NCBI RefSeq assembly: GCF_000698555.1
Contig: NZ_JFHE01000020.1
Span: 22,789-86,788 of the forward strand
DNA length: 64,000 bases
Direction of reading: 5' to 3'
From: Caballeronia grimmiae
Lineage (GTDB): Bacteria; Pseudomonadota; Gammaproteobacteria; Burkholderiales; Burkholderiaceae
The number at the start of each line of letters is the position of its first letter. Position 1 is the first letter of the stretch. Under the pieces are notes generated by a model. That model was not told the origin of the DNA and did no database searches. It saw only the letters and a list, made by a program, of their open reading frames with translations. The translations under genes were made by a program, and so were the position numbers. This document shows, in pieces, positions 53,136-63,343 of the stretch.

Positions 53136-53896
53136 ACAGTGCTCAACCTATCGTCAGCATCCGCGAACTCAGTAAGTCGTTCGGGACGCATCGCGTATTG
53201 AACGGCATCGACTTCGATATTCAGCCGAGCCAGGTCGTGGTCGTGATCGGGCCGAGCGGTTCCGGCAAAAGCACGTTTCTGCGCTGCTGCAACGGACTGG
53301 AGCAGCCGGAGCGGGGAACCATCGATATCTGCGGGCATCGCCTCGTCGATCACGGGACGATGCTCAAGGAACGCGCGCTCAACACGCTGCGGACGGAAGT
53401 AGGCATGGTGTTTCAGTCGTTCAACCTGTTTCCGCATCTGTCGGTGTTGCACAACATCACCGTCGGGCCGCGCATGTTGCGTGGCCTGTCGAAAGCCGAT
53501 GCCGAAGCGGCCGCGCTTACGCTGCTCAAGAAAGTCGGCCTCGAACACAAGGCGCATGCGATGCCCGCGAGCCTGTCGGGCGGGCAGAAGCAGCGCGTCG
53601 CGATCGCACGCGCACTCGCGATGCAGCCGCGCGTGATGCTCTTCGACGAACCCACGTCCGCACTCGATCCCGAACTCGTCGGCGAAGTGCTGCAGGTGAT
53701 GAAGCTGCTCGCATCCGAAGGCATGACGATGCTCGTCGTCACGCACGAAATGGGCTTCGCGAAGGAAGTGGCGGATGTCGTCGTCGTGATGGATGGCGGC
53801 GAGATCGTCGAGGCGGGTCCGCCCGCGCAGATTTTTTCGACGCCGTCGCAGCCCCGCACGCGCTCGTTCCTGCAAGCGGTGTTGTCGCGCGCATGA
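53132..53896 (+). CDS. Amino-acid ABC transporter ATP-binding protein (HisP/GlnQ type)
   Basis: 254 residues. Walker A is GPSGSGKST, the signature [16 protein letters not shown], and Walker [13 protein letters not shown]. The closest type is HisP/GlnQ-like. The start at 53132 overlaps the permease stop; the long frame upstream is only the permease shadow. It overlaps hutD by ATGA. Confidence 0.93.
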   Translation: MNSAQPIVSIRELSKSFGTHRVLNGIDFDIQPSQVVVVIGPSGSGKSTFLRCCNGLEQPERGTIDICGHRLVDHGTMLKERALNTLRTEVGMVFQSFNLFPHLSVLHNITVGPRMLRGLSKADAEAAALTLLKKVGLEHKAHAMPASLSGGQKQRVAIARALAMQPRVMLFDEPTSALDPELVGEVLQVMKLLASEGMTMLVVTHEMGFAKEVADVVVVMDGGEIVEAGPPAQIFSTPSQPRTRSFLQAVLSRA

Positions 53897-54447
53897 ACGT
53901 CTCAGTGATACGCGGCGCCGATCTCGTGGCGTCGCCGTGGAAGAACGGCGGCGGCATCACGCGCGAAGTCGCGGCGCGCGCCGATGCGTGGCGCGTGAGC
54001 ATCGCGGAGATCGACCGGCCGGGACCGTTTTCGCGCTTCGACGGCATCGACCGTGTGCTCGTCCTGCTCGATGGCGCGGGCCTCACGCTCGGCGAACATG
54101 CCGTGACGCGTGTGTTCGACACCGCGCGCTTCGCGGGTGAAACGCCGGTCGAGGCGCGTCTGACGGACGACCCGGTGCGCGTCTTCAATGTGATGACACA
54201 TCGCGACGCGGCGCACGCTTCGGTCGATTGCTGGCGCTCGCCGGCGAGCCGCATCGTCGCTGCGGAAAGCGTGCTGTTGCATTGTGCGCAAGGCTCGCTC
54301 GACGTGCGCGTCGGCCGGACACGCTTTACGTTGGCGAAGATGGACACGCTGCGGATCGACGCGGCGCGTGGCGTCGATGTCGACGTCGACATACAGGGCG
54401 ACGGCGTGCTGTTGTGCGCGTCGCTCGATACGAGAGGTCAGTCATGA
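53893..54447 (+). CDS. hutD: HutD/Ves family protein
   Basis: 184 residues, a double-cupin protein with the opening [14 protein letters not shown] and the [21 protein letters not shown] segment typical of HutD/Ves. HutD is thought to limit histidine breakdown by binding an intermediate. It lies between the ABC transporter and hutF, with ATGA overlaps on both sides. Confidence 0.88.
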   Translation: MNVSVIRGADLVASPWKNGGGITREVAARADAWRVSIAEIDRPGPFSRFDGIDRVLVLLDGAGLTLGEHAVTRVFDTARFAGETPVEARLTDDPVRVFNVMTHRDAAHASVDCWRSPASRIVAAESVLLHCAQGSLDVRVGRTRFTLAKMDTLRIDAARGVDVDVDIQGDGVLLCASLDTRGQS

Positions 54448-55844
54448 ATTCACAAACGAAAGCCCTGTTCGCGGCGCACGCGCTGCTGCCGGACGGCTGG
54501 CGCGCTGACGTGCTGCTCGAATGGGACGACGCTGGCACGCTCGTCGCGGTCACGCCGGATACGCGCGATGTGCCTGCACACGCCATCCGCGCGTCGGGGC
54601 CGGTGATGCCCGGCATGCCGAACCTTCACTCGCATGCGTTCCAGCGCGCGATGGCAGGCCTCACTGAATATCGCGCGAATCCGGCGGATAGCTTCTGGAG
54701 CTGGCGCGACCTGATGTACCGCTTCGCCGCGCGCATCACGCCCGATACGCTCGGAGCCATCGCGCGCTGGCTGTATGTCGAGATGCTCAAGGCGGGCTAT
54801 ACGTCCGTCTGCGAGTTCCATTACGTTCATCACGCGGCGGATGGCCAGCGCCACGCGAATCCGGCCGAGCTTGCACAGCGCGTCGTGGATGTGGCGAGCG
54901 AGACCGGCATCGGCATGACGATGCTTCCCGTCCTCTATCAGTACAGCGGCTTCGGCGCGCAGCCGCCGCGCGACGATCAGCGCCGCTTCGTCAACACGAC
55001 CGAAGCGTTTCTCGATCTTCTGAGCACTCTGCGGGATGCGCGTCCCGAGCACGGCGCGCTGCGTTACGGCGTCGCGCCGCACTCGCTGCGCGCCGTATCG
55101 GAGGCTTCGCTGCGCGCGCTGCTCGAAGGGCTCGATACGATCTCGCCGGGCGCGCCGGTTCACATCCACATCGCGGAGCAGACGGCGGAAGTGGATGCGT
55201 CGCTCGCGGCGCTCGGCGCGCGGCCCGTGCAATGGCTGCTCGATCACTTCGACGTGGACGCGCGCTGGTGCCTCGTGCATGCAACGCACGTCGATGCACA
55301 CGAAACCAGCGCCCTCGCGAAAAGCGGCGCGATTGCGGGCCTGTGCCTGACGACCGAAGCGAATCTCGGCGACGGCATCTTCCCCGCGATGGAATATCTC
55401 GACGCACAAGGCGCGTTCGGCATCGGTTCGGACAGTCATATCGGCGTGGACTGGCGTGCCGAACTGCGCCTGCTCGAATACGGCCAGCGGCTGGTGCGGC
55501 GTCAGCGCAACGTGCTGGCGTCGCCACGCACGACGCATGTCGCCGACCGGCTGTTTCAGGGCGCGCTCGAAGGCGGCGCGCGCGCGACGGGCCGCGCGGT
55601 CGGTGCGCTCGAAGCAGGGGCGCGTGCCGACTGGATCGTGCTAGACGCCGCGCATCCGAATCTCGCGGAACAGACGAGCGCGACGTGGCTTTCGTCGATC
55701 GTATTCTGCGAACATGGGCAAACGCCCGTGCAAGATGTGTTCGTCGGCGGCGAGCGCGTGATTCACGACCGGCGCCATCGCGATGAAGCGCGCCACTATG
55801 CGGGCTATCGCCGGGCGCTGTCACAACTTCTCGCCGACGCATAA
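54444..55844 (+). CDS. hutF: Formimidoylglutamate deiminase
   Basis: 466 residues of the amidohydrolase superfamily. Metal ligands are in NLHSHAFQRAM (HxH), HIHIAEQ (His) and GSDSHIGVDW (Asp). It turns N-formimino-L-glutamate into N-formyl-L-glutamate with release of ammonia, the longer of the two hut routes. The start overlaps the hutD stop. The next gene, hutG, takes its product. Confidence 0.93.
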   Translation: MNSQTKALFAAHALLPDGWRADVLLEWDDAGTLVAVTPDTRDVPAHAIRASGPVMPGMPNLHSHAFQRAMAGLTEYRANPADSFWSWRDLMYRFAARITPDTLGAIARWLYVEMLKAGYTSVCEFHYVHHAADGQRHANPAELAQRVVDVASETGIGMTMLPVLYQYSGFGAQPPRDDQRRFVNTTEAFLDLLSTLRDARPEHGALRYGVAPHSLRAVSEASLRALLEGLDTISPGAPVHIHIAEQTAEVDASLAALGARPVQWLLDHFDVDARWCLVHATHVDAHETSALAKSGAIAGLCLTTEANLGDGIFPAMEYLDAQGAFGIGSDSHIGVDWRAELRLLEYGQRLVRRQRNVLASPRTTHVADRLFQGALEGGARATGRAVGALEAGARADWIVLDAAHPNLAEQTSATWLSSIVFCEHGQTPVQDVFVGGERVIHDRRHRDEARHYAGYRRALSQLLADA

Positions 55845-55873
55845 ACTCAGTCGTCTAACAGGACCCAGGCACG

Positions 55874-56686
55874 ATGAACGATCTTTACTCGCTCGAACGC
55901 GGCGATGCGCCGCTGGTGATCTCGATTCCGCACCTCGGCACGCACATTCCCGACTCGTTGCGCGGCCAGTACACGGACGTCGCGCTGACAGTCGCGGATA
56001 CCGACTGGCATCTCGACCGTGTCTATGCATTCGCGCGATCGCTCGGCGCGACGATCCTGGGTGCGCGCATCTCGCGCTACGTGATCGATCTGAACCGGCC
56101 GTCGAACGACGAGAGTCTTTATCCGGGACAGACGACCACCTCGCTGTGTCCGACCGAAACGTTTCGCGGCGCGCAGCTGTATCGCGATGGCTGCGCGCCC
56201 GATGCCGCCGAGCGCAACCGGCGCGTCGCGACGTACTGGCAACCGTATCACGACACCTTGCGCGACGAGTTGAAGCGGCTGCGCACACGGCATCCGAACG
56301 TGCTGCTGTGGGAAGCGCATTCGATTGCGAGCGTGCTGCCGCGACTGTTCGAGGGCAAGCTGCCCGATTTGAACATCGGCACGCAGGACGGCCGCACGGC
56401 GGCAGCGCCAGTGCAGGAAGCGGTGCTGCGCGCCGCCGCGTCGGGACCGTTCACGTACATCGCGAACGGCCGCTTCAAGGGCGGCTTCATTACACGGCAC
56501 TTCGGAGCGCCGCACGATGGCGTGCATGCGGTGCAGCTGGAGATGTGCCAGTCCACGTATATGAGCGAGGATGCGCCGTTCGACTATTTGCCGGGGAAGG
56601 CGGGACAGGTCGAAGCCGTGGTGCGCGGCATGGTCAGCGGGGCGCTGAAGGCGACCGTTGCGCTTAACACGGCGTCGCGTGACTGA
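55874..56686 (+). CDS. hutG: N-formylglutamate deformylase
   Basis: 270 residues. It starts with VISIPHLGTHIP and DTDWHLDRVY, and has the metal-pattern LLWEAHSIASVLPRLF, as in HutG of the N-formylglutamate amidohydrolase family. It gives glutamate and formate. It follows hutF after 29 bases. The upstream steps (HutH, HutU, HutI) are not in this window. Confidence 0.93.
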   Translation: MNDLYSLERGDAPLVISIPHLGTHIPDSLRGQYTDVALTVADTDWHLDRVYAFARSLGATILGARISRYVIDLNRPSNDESLYPGQTTTSLCPTETFRGAQLYRDGCAPDAAERNRRVATYWQPYHDTLRDELKRLRTRHPNVLLWEAHSIASVLPRLFEGKLPDLNIGTQDGRTAAAPVQEAVLRAAASGPFTYIANGRFKGGFITRHFGAPHDGVHAVQLEMCQSTYMSEDAPFDYLPGKAGQVEAVVRGMVSGALKATVALNTASRD

Positions 56687-57060
56687 GGCGGTGAATAGGC
56701 GCGGCTATCGTTACGGACGCGTGAGGTTCCTTTAGTCGCCGATGGCTAATGCGGTCAAGAGAACCGAACGCCGCTCTTCTCGTGTGCTGATCCAGAGTCG
56801 TATGTTCCGACTCCGGCTGGCTGATTGGACCAAACGCCCGCCGCGCCCCGATCTCGGCAAGTCTTTGACGATTGCGCTTGCTTTGTAGCGCTTTACGGCG
56901 CAGGCTGAAGGGCGCGGTACTTTCCGTTCGTAAAGCCAGCGCACGGCTCGCGATATGCCTTGAACCTTGCTGACAGTAAGCGGTTGACTCTGGTTTCGTC
57001 CGTCGGCACGTACAACAGCCTCGTGAAGAATAAACAGCGACCTACTTTGGAGTCTCCCAA
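56687..57060. other. Intergenic region, no gene seen
   Basis: About 374 bases after the hut operon with no supported gene or clear terminator. Its end carries the ribosome site of the next small gene. Confidence 0.4.
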
Positions 57061-57243
57061 ATGATGAAGTCCCCGCTCGGTTCAGCTACAGAAGGCGCAA
57101 AGCAAGACCACGCGACGTCGCAAAGGGCTCGCATCGAAGCGTTTCGGCAGGCGGACTTGCAACGCACGCAGAAGCGTCTCGACAAGGACGCGGACATCGA
57201 TGTTCACGCAGCCAAGTGGCGGTATGTTCCGTCGGGAGCGTAG
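57061..57243 (+). CDS. Small hypothetical protein
   Basis: 60 residues, charged, with a central helix-prone stretch (RIEAFRQADLQRTQKRLDKD). A ribosome site (TTGGAG) precedes ATG 57061. No homology is recognised. It could be a real short protein or a chance frame. Confidence 0.4.
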   Translation: MMKSPLGSATEGAKQDHATSQRARIEAFRQADLQRTQKRLDKDADIDVHAAKWRYVPSGA

Positions 57244-57600
57244 TAGGTAGCGCGGCTTTCGGCGACGAACTGTGCCGTGCAGCCGTCGTCATATCGAGGG
57301 TTCGCTGTATTGCTTGTCTGAGTGCGCCGGCCCGTTGCACAGGCTTTGCGCTATCGACATTCAGTGCGAAGTCATCCGTCCGCTGAAGGGGTCACCGTGA
57401 ACCTACGCAGCAAGTAAAGCGCGACGTTCCTGTGCTGCGGACCACGCAGCGCCCGAATCACACAATAGCGGCACTCGCTTTCCACGCGATGCACAGCGTC
57501 GTACGCCTGTTATCAACGAACCGAAGCTATTCGTTGGTTGATATCCATAAAAGCGGCGCACAATGAGGGTCTCGCAGCCTCCCCTACCGTCGGAGTTCGC
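57244..57600. other. Intergenic region, no gene seen
   Basis: About 357 bases with no supported gene between two small genes. Confidence 0.4.
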
Positions 57601-57819
57601 ATGGCGCGCATGATTAAGGTCGGAAACCACGAATTCCACGTCGCGGTGCAGCCCCTGTATGCAGGCGGCTTCACGTTTGTCGTCGTCGATAGAGATCTCA
57701 CCGGTCCAAGAGCTACCGAGGTTCGTCACGAGAGCGCCCTTCGATTCGAAACCGAAGAAGCCGCTTACGGTGGCGGTTCAGCTCACGCGCGACGACGCGC
57801 CAAGATGTACAGGCAGTGA
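57601..57819 (+). CDS. Small hypothetical protein
   Basis: 72 residues: a beta-hairpin-like pattern (HEFHVAVQPLYAGGFTFVVV), then a charged segment and a helix with ALRFETEEAAY. It resembles small one-domain proteins of unknown function that are frequent in Burkholderia. The start ATG 57601 is chosen from several in frame. The general shape is similar to the minus-strand protein at 58084. Confidence 0.5.
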   Translation: MARMIKVGNHEFHVAVQPLYAGGFTFVVVDRDLTGPRATEVRHESALRFETEEAAYGGGSAHARRRAKMYRQ

Positions 57820-58083
57820 CACGCGCGAGCGGCTTATAGGGCACGCCCTGCGTCTGCCTCTTATGCTCGCAGCAGGTTGCGCACCGAATGCTCAAGAGCG
57901 TTGCTCGATGAATTTTTCCCGAGTATTGCCGTGCTTCGATTGCAAGGCGGTCCGAGCTTCGATCATCTATAACGCTGAGCATAAGGCGCCGCATGGCATG
58001 GGCGCACATCCACGAGTCAAAGAAGCTTTGCAACGTGTCTTCGAGCCGCGCTTGCGCTATGCCTCTTTAACAAATACCTATGG

Positions 58084-58326
58084 CTAATCTTCGTTGACCG
58101 TACCCAGGAGCACGTCGATCGCCGCTTGCCCCGCGCACTCCGCGATGAGAAAAGCCCAGCGCTCCGTGAAGGGACCGTTACGAAGTGGGATGCGATGGCC
58201 AGACTTGCCGAGCACGCCAAGATTGCTACCGCCGATGATTTGAAAGCTCGCGTCGTAGAGATCATCGGAGGAAGCGGTCAGCGTGACGTGAATTTCGAAG
58301 CCGCGATAAGGAATGACGCGGGTCAT
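58084..58326 (-). CDS. Small hypothetical protein
   Basis: 80 residues with alternating strands (VIPYRGFEIHVTLTASSD; YDASFQIIGG) and a terminal helix (AFLIAECAGQAAIDVLLG), a compact alpha/beta domain like the 57601 protein. AAGGAG precedes ATG 58326. Function unknown. Confidence 0.6.
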   Translation of the reverse strand: MTRVIPYRGFEIHVTLTASSDDLYDASFQIIGGSNLGVLGKSGHRIPLRNGPFTERWAFLIAECAGQAAIDVLLGTVNED

Positions 58327-58522
58327 GAGGCGCTCCTTGGAGTGAAACACGCGCCTCTTAGCGGGAGTGGGTGATAGCAGGCTTCCCGATTATAGACGTA
58401 TAGGCTCTCACAGGCAGGCTTGGTCGAGCATCCGCGATCAGAACTGCCGCGTGTGAGCTATTGCCTGTGCAGAACACCGCGGCCTTTGAGTTAGCGGTGC
58501 AAACAGGGCAGCGAATACCGCA

Positions 58523-59167
58523 TTAGCTTCGACGATTCTCCTCGCAATCTTCCCAGTATCGCAGCGGGTCGCGATGGTCCGGATAGCGTAGGTCAAGCCA
58601 CGCTGCGAGCTTCGTCCAGTCCGGATGGTTGGTCCCGGTTCGCGCGGACCAGACCGATGAACGCTCGAGGATTTGACTGTTCGCGCGATCGCGGACAAGC
58701 AAGCTGCTCAGTCCGGTCGAACTGTTTGCTTGTGACTCGACTGAATACCTCGGCAGAAGTCTGAGCTCGGCATCCTTCGCCCATCCGCATAGCGCGCGAA
58801 CCACGCCGGATTGATCCCGCAACTCGATAGGGCCGTTCTCCCGGCGAACCGCTGTCCAGCCTTCGGGAAACTCGGCGACCAGCTCGTCCCGGCCTTCCCT
58901 CACCCACTTCACACGCCAGGCTCGCGTCATCGCTTCGCGCAGGCGAGACGCGGATTCATAGCCGGCAGGCAATTCGATTCCCACCGGCAGCGTGATCAGG
59001 TTGTCTTTCCAGAGCGTCGATTCGTCGTCGGCTCGCTTGACGACGCTGGATGATGGCGGCCCGAACGGGTTCTCGGGCCGGCTCGATGCGCTCACCTTCG
59101 ACGCCGGCAGTCCCTCGAAAAGGCGCTCGGCGTCCTGACGGGTCAGCTTCGTCTTTCCCTTATTCAT
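58523..59167 (-). CDS. Hypothetical protein
   Basis: 214 residues, soluble, with a central beta/alpha segment (ELVAEFPEGWTAVRRENG) and a C-terminal WLDLRYPDHRDPLRYWEDC. No domain is recognised. The start at 59167 (MNKGKTK) is chosen because the frame upstream is poor in composition. The ribosome site is weak. Nothing nearby explains its role. Confidence 0.55.
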   Translation of the reverse strand: MNKGKTKLTRQDAERLFEGLPASKVSASSRPENPFGPPSSSVVKRADDESTLWKDNLITLPVGIELPAGYESASRLREAMTRAWRVKWVREGRDELVAEFPEGWTAVRRENGPIELRDQSGVVRALCGWAKDAELRLLPRYSVESQANSSTGLSSLLVRDRANSQILERSSVWSARTGTNHPDWTKLAAWLDLRYPDHRDPLRYWEDCEENRRS

Positions 59168-59867
59168 AGTCTCATTGCCGCTAGGTTGAACCGCCTCGAA
59201 AGCGCAGGTTATCGCATACTTTGGTGCGGTCCAGTCGATTCTATCCAGGCGAGCGAGTCGAGTGACATGCGCGCGCAGAACCGCCTGGCGCTGTCCATCG
59301 GCAACTCGCAAGGCTTGAAGCACCACGACATCGTGAGTGCACGCCTAAGGATCGCTTCCGTCTGGACGTACGCTGCGATCGACGGATAACGCCGATTCTT
59401 CGTGCAGACAGAATACGCCAGGTACACGATTTTAGTGGGTTCGCGCGCGAAATCGGCATTGCCCTTACGTTTTGGACCGCGCTGGCGGCCAGCATCGCGC
59501 CGGGGCCGCTGCACGCCTGATGACGGCGATCCGCGACTCTAAAAATCCGCATCAGGCCATTACTTTAGCCTGATGCTCTACAACCGCTATAAGGGAGGTG
59601 ATAGAACAGCTTCTACAGAAGCTTTCTGACGCGCTGCGTCTCGCTCAGTCGGCGCGGACGGCGACATGTCTGCGTCCGACGCGGGAAGCGCCGAACACTT
59701 CGGAAGCAACCCTCGCACGGCAGTGCGAACTTCCATGTTGCAATCTACACGGCGCTGATTCTCTTCAATCGGTAGACGTTCCAAGCGGACCTGTCTTGCC
59801 GGCCTAGATGTCCGTCTCCAGAGCGCAACGACACTTCGCAAAACAGCCCGCCCGCTGACCCATTCAC
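59168..59867. other. Intergenic region with one hairpin
   Basis: About 700 bases without a recognised gene; frames are shadow-like. The hairpin at 59541-59576 is listed separately. Confidence 0.4.
59541..59576 (-). terminator. Candidate minus-strand terminator
   Basis: GCATCAGGC (59549-59557) pairs with GCCTGATGC (59568-59576). On the minus strand the stem is followed within three bases by TTTTT. It may end the M81/M20/Liv transcript, about 290 bases after its last stop. Confidence 0.5.
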
Positions 59868-61349
59868 TCAATACGCAATCCCCGAATCCAGCGGATAAAC
59901 AGGCCGCTTCAAATGCTCGAACGAAAAAAGCCCATAGTCGGAGCTAGTCACCCCACGGCTATCGCATTCGACGAGCCCGCCCGAAATCGGTACGAACACC
60001 GGCCGGCAATACATGCGCGACTTGAGTATCAGAAACCTCGCGCCACGCGGATCGATGCCGACGCTCTCGAACACGCCCAGATCCCACGGTTCGTGCGTCC
60101 GCTCCGTGACGAGAATGCGCGCCACCGGCGTTTCGAGCACAGCGGCGCGGCCCATGTACGCGCGTTGTCCTGTGTACGTCGGGCCGCTGATAATGTACTC
60201 GCCATCGGTCAGCGCGCGCACGATGCCCGTCACTTCGAGCGGCGGTTTGCCGGACGACGCAACGCTCGCAAGCTTGTTGCCGATGCCGAGCGTGACCTTC
60301 GCGCCCTCGCCTGCTGCAAAGAGCTTCGCCACCGCTTCGGGATCGCACAACGGCCCGACGACGATGTTATCGAGACCTTGCCTTAACGCTTCTTCGAACG
60401 CATCGGTCGTGTCGCACGTTCCGCCCGACATGCAGTTGTCGCCGTGATCCAGCAACAGCACAGGCTTGTCCGTTTCGCGCGCGAGTGCCGCGCCTTCGGC
60501 AATCGACTGCGCAAGCGGCGCACTGTGATACACGAACTCGTCGCGCTCGTTCCAGATCTGCCGCGCGATACGGTTCGCGACGTCCTGCGCCGTCTCGCGC
60601 GCGCCATCCGCTACGACGACGACGCTGATGCAAGGGGCGGCGATATCGGCAAGCGAAAAGCCCGACAGTACCGACACCGCCAGCACGCCGTCCTCGCGCT
60701 CGGCGGCCCGCGCGGCATCGACGGCGCGCTTCATCGCGCCATCGGCCGTCGAGCTTCTGAGCGTGTGCGTGAGCAGCGGCGGTTGCGCCCACGCGATTAC
60801 GGGGTTCGCCTTTCCATGAATGAGATCGAGCAAGAGCCGCGCCGCATGTTCGCCGCTTTCATACATGTCGACGTGCGGATAGGTCTTGAAACTCGTGATG
60901 ACATTCGCGTTGTCGATCATTTTCTGCGTGACGTTCGCGTGCAGATCGAGCGATACCGCGATAGGCGCATGCGGCAGCACATCGCGCACGCGTTCGAGCA
61001 GATCGCCTTCGCCGTCGGGCGAATTCTCGGCGACCATCGCGCCATGCAGATCGAGCATCACCGCGTCGCAATCTTCGGCTGCGTCGACGATCGCCTGGCA
61101 GATCGCGTCGTAAGCGGCGGCGGAAACACGCCCGCTCGGATTCGCCGATGCCGAAATCGGCGTGACTATCGCGGCTCCTTCGCGCGTCGCCGCATCGATG
61201 AACGCGGACATCGCGGTGCGCATACCCGCATTCTCGCGATACGCATCGTCGCCATAACAGGGACCGTCGCGTCCGAACGCTTCGAGCGGCGTCGCGACCG
61301 GCGAGAACGTATTGGTCTCGTGATTCATCCGCGCGATGAGAATCTTCAT
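59868..61349 (-). CDS. M81-family metallopeptidase-like protein (MlrC-type)
   Basis: 493 residues. The N-terminal MNHETNTFSP and the pairs DLHGAMV and DLHANVT are the metal-binding signature of microcystinase C/M81 proteins. Beyond microcystin-degrading strains, members act on small amide or peptide substrates and are usually found with amidohydrolases and ABC importers, as here. The start overlaps the M20 stop by ATGA. Specific substrate unknown. Confidence 0.87.
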   Translation of the reverse strand: MKILIARMNHETNTFSPVATPLEAFGRDGPCYGDDAYRENAGMRTAMSAFIDAATREGAAIVTPISASANPSGRVSAAAYDAICQAIVDAAEDCDAVMLDLHGAMVAENSPDGEGDLLERVRDVLPHAPIAVSLDLHANVTQKMIDNANVITSFKTYPHVDMYESGEHAARLLLDLIHGKANPVIAWAQPPLLTHTLRSSTADGAMKRAVDAARAAEREDGVLAVSVLSGFSLADIAAPCISVVVVADGARETAQDVANRIARQIWNERDEFVYHSAPLAQSIAEGAALARETDKPVLLLDHGDNCMSGGTCDTTDAFEEALRQGLDNIVVGPLCDPEAVAKLFAAGEGAKVTLGIGNKLASVASSGKPPLEVTGIVRALTDGEYIISGPTYTGQRAYMGRAAVLETPVARILVTERTHEPWDLGVFESVGIDPRGARFLILKSRMYCRPVFVPISGGLVECDSRGVTSSDYGLFSFEHLKRPVYPLDSGIAY

Positions 61350-62605
61350 GCAGCGTCTCCTTCCAGTGCATTCGCCGCGCGCAGCATCGCGCGCAGCAGC
61401 ACATTGCAGCCCGCTTCGAGATGATCGGCGCGTGCATCCTCGATTTCGTTATGGCTGATGCCGTCCTTGCACGGGACGAAGATCATCGCGGCCGGCGCGA
61501 CGCGTGCGAGATACACGGCGTCATGTCCCGCGCCGCTCACGACATCCATCGACGTGAAGCCGAGCGCATTCGCGCTCTCGCGCACCGAAGCGACCAGCGC
61601 GTCCGCGAACGGTTGCGGCGCGAAGTAGACAACTTCGTCTACCGTCACAGGCAAGCTCGCTTGCGCGCATGCATCGCGCAAGGCGCGGTCCATCGCGAGC
61701 AAGGTGGCATCGTCGGCGGCGCGCAGATCTACGGTCAGCTTGACGCGCCCGGGAATCACATTGCGCGAGTTGGGATGCACGTCCATCCAGCCGACCGTGC
61801 CGCGCCCATGCGGCGCATGATCGAGCGCGATGCGATTGACCGTGCGAATGAGGTCAGCCGCGACGAGCAGCGCATCGCGGCGCAGCTCCATCGGCGTCGG
61901 GCCCGCATGGGCCTCCATGCCGTCGATGGTCACGTCGTACCAGCGCTGGCCGAGCGCGGCCTTCACGACACCGATCACCTTGTCGTTCGCTTCGAGCACC
62001 GGCCCCTGCTCGATATGCGCCTCGAAATATGCGCCCACGTCATGCGCCGCGACGCGCTCGCCCGCATAGCCGATCGAAGCGAGCGCATCGCGCACCGACA
62101 CGTCTTCGCGATCCACCTGCGCGAGCGCATGGTCGAGCGTGAATGCGCCCGCGAATACGCCCGAGCCCATCATTACCGGCACGAAACGCGAACCTTCTTC
62201 GTTCGTCCATACGACGACTTCGAGCGGCGCGGTGGTGCGGACGTCGTTGTCGTTCAGCGTGCGCAAGACTTCGAGGCCCGCCAATACGCCGTAGTTGCCG
62301 TCGAACTTGCCGCCGGTCGGCTGGGTGTCGATATGGCTGCCCGTCACCACAGGCGGCAGATCGTCGCGCGTGCCCGCACGTCGCGCGAAGATATTGCCGA
62401 TCGCATCGACGCGCACCGTGCAGCCGATTTCCTTCGCCCACGCGACGAAGAGATCACGGCCTTGCTTGTCGAGGTCGGTGAGCGCGAGGCGGCACACGCC
62501 GCCCTTCTCCGTCGCACCGATTCGCGCCAATTCCATAAGGGTGTTCCAGAGACGCGCACCGTCGATGCGCAAGCCGGCATGCGCCGGCATATCGTGAGCT
62601 TGCAT
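61346..62605 (-). CDS. M20-family Zn amidohydrolase (allantoate / N-carbamoyl amino acid type)
   Basis: 419 residues. Zinc-site motifs are GSHIDTQPTGGKFDG and WTNEEGSRFVP, followed by GSGVFAG and HIEQGPVLE, diagnostic of the allantoate amidohydrolase/N-carbamoyl-L-amino acid hydrolase branch. It hydrolyses an N-carbamoyl or ureido group. It is coupled to the M81 gene and downstream of livF on the minus strand. Confidence 0.9.
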   Translation of the reverse strand: MQAHDMPAHAGLRIDGARLWNTLMELARIGATEKGGVCRLALTDLDKQGRDLFVAWAKEIGCTVRVDAIGNIFARRAGTRDDLPPVVTGSHIDTQPTGGKFDGNYGVLAGLEVLRTLNDNDVRTTAPLEVVVWTNEEGSRFVPVMMGSGVFAGAFTLDHALAQVDREDVSVRDALASIGYAGERVAAHDVGAYFEAHIEQGPVLEANDKVIGVVKAALGQRWYDVTIDGMEAHAGPTPMELRRDALLVAADLIRTVNRIALDHAPHGRGTVGWMDVHPNSRNVIPGRVKLTVDLRAADDATLLAMDRALRDACAQASLPVTVDEVVYFAPQPFADALVASVRESANALGFTSMDVVSGAGHDAVYLARVAPAAMIFVPCKDGISHNEIEDARADHLEAGCNVLLRAMLRAANALEGDAA

Positions 62606-62641
62606 TCGAGGTTCCTTCGCTAGGTAATGGCGGGCATGGCG

Positions 62642-63343
62642 TCAGACGACGCCCACACCGAGATAACGGTCCTTGATGGATTCATCGGCGATGAATGCAT
62701 CGTTCGCACCTTCGTACACGATGCGCCCTTGCTCGATGATGTAATGACGATCCGCGAGCTGCGTGCACACTTCGAGGTTCTGTTCGACGAGCAGGATCGT
62801 CACGCCTGCCTGACGGATCAGCTTCAGTTGCGCGACGATCTCCTCGACGATAACCGGCGCGAGTCCTTCCACCGGTTCGTCGAGCATGAGCAGGCGCGGA
62901 TGATTCATCAGCGCGCGGCCGATAGCGAGCATCTGTTGTTCGCCGCCGGATAGCTGGCCGCCGCCGTTCGTGCGCCGCTCCTTCAAACGCGGAAAGATGC
63001 GATAGATATCGGCCAGTTGCCACGGCGAGTCCTTGCGCGCGCCGAGCCGCAGATTCTCTTCGACCGACAGCAACTTGAAGATGCCGCGATGCTCCGGCAC
63101 GAAGCACACGCCGCGCGCCGCGATCTTGTGGGGCGCGAGCTTTTCCAGGCTGGCGCCCTTGAATGTGACGCTACCTCGCTGCGGTGTCACGATGCCCGCG
63201 ATACTCTTGAGCGTCGTCGACTTGCCCGCGCCATTGCGCCCGAGCAGCGTGACCGTCTCGCCTTCCTCAATCCGGAGCGATACGCCCTGAAGAACATGGC
63301 TCTTGGCGTAATAGCCGTGAATGTTATCGACCATGAGCGTCAT
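62642..63343 (-). CDS. livF: Branched-chain-type ABC transporter ATP-binding protein LivF
   Basis: 233 residues. Walker A LGRNGAGKST, signature QLSGGEQQM, Walker B LLMLDEPVEGLAP and the LivF-type ending (DRYLGVGVV). It overlaps livG by ATGA and precedes the M20 and M81 genes, so the imported compound is probably a ureido or amide substrate, not a branched-chain amino acid. Confidence 0.92.
   Translation of the reverse strand: MTLMVDNIHGYYAKSHVLQGVSLRIEEGETVTLLGRNGAGKSTTLKSIAGIVTPQRGSVTFKGASLEKLAPHKIAARGVCFVPEHRGIFKLLSVEENLRLGARKDSPWQLADIYRIFPRLKERRTNGGGQLSGGEQQMLAIGRALMNHPRLLMLDEPVEGLAPVIVEEIVAQLKLIRQAGVTILLVEQNLEVCTQLADRHYIIEQGRIVYEGANDAFIADESIKDRYLGVGVV

Noticed and set aside
57908..58087. 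Short frame MNFSRVLPCFDCK, about 59 residues
   Set aside because: No ribosome site, no known family and no support beyond an open frame.
61421..62623. Plus-strand frame of 400 codons opposite the M20 gene
   Set aside because: Antisense shadow of a well-supported enzyme; no recognisable motif or ribosome site.
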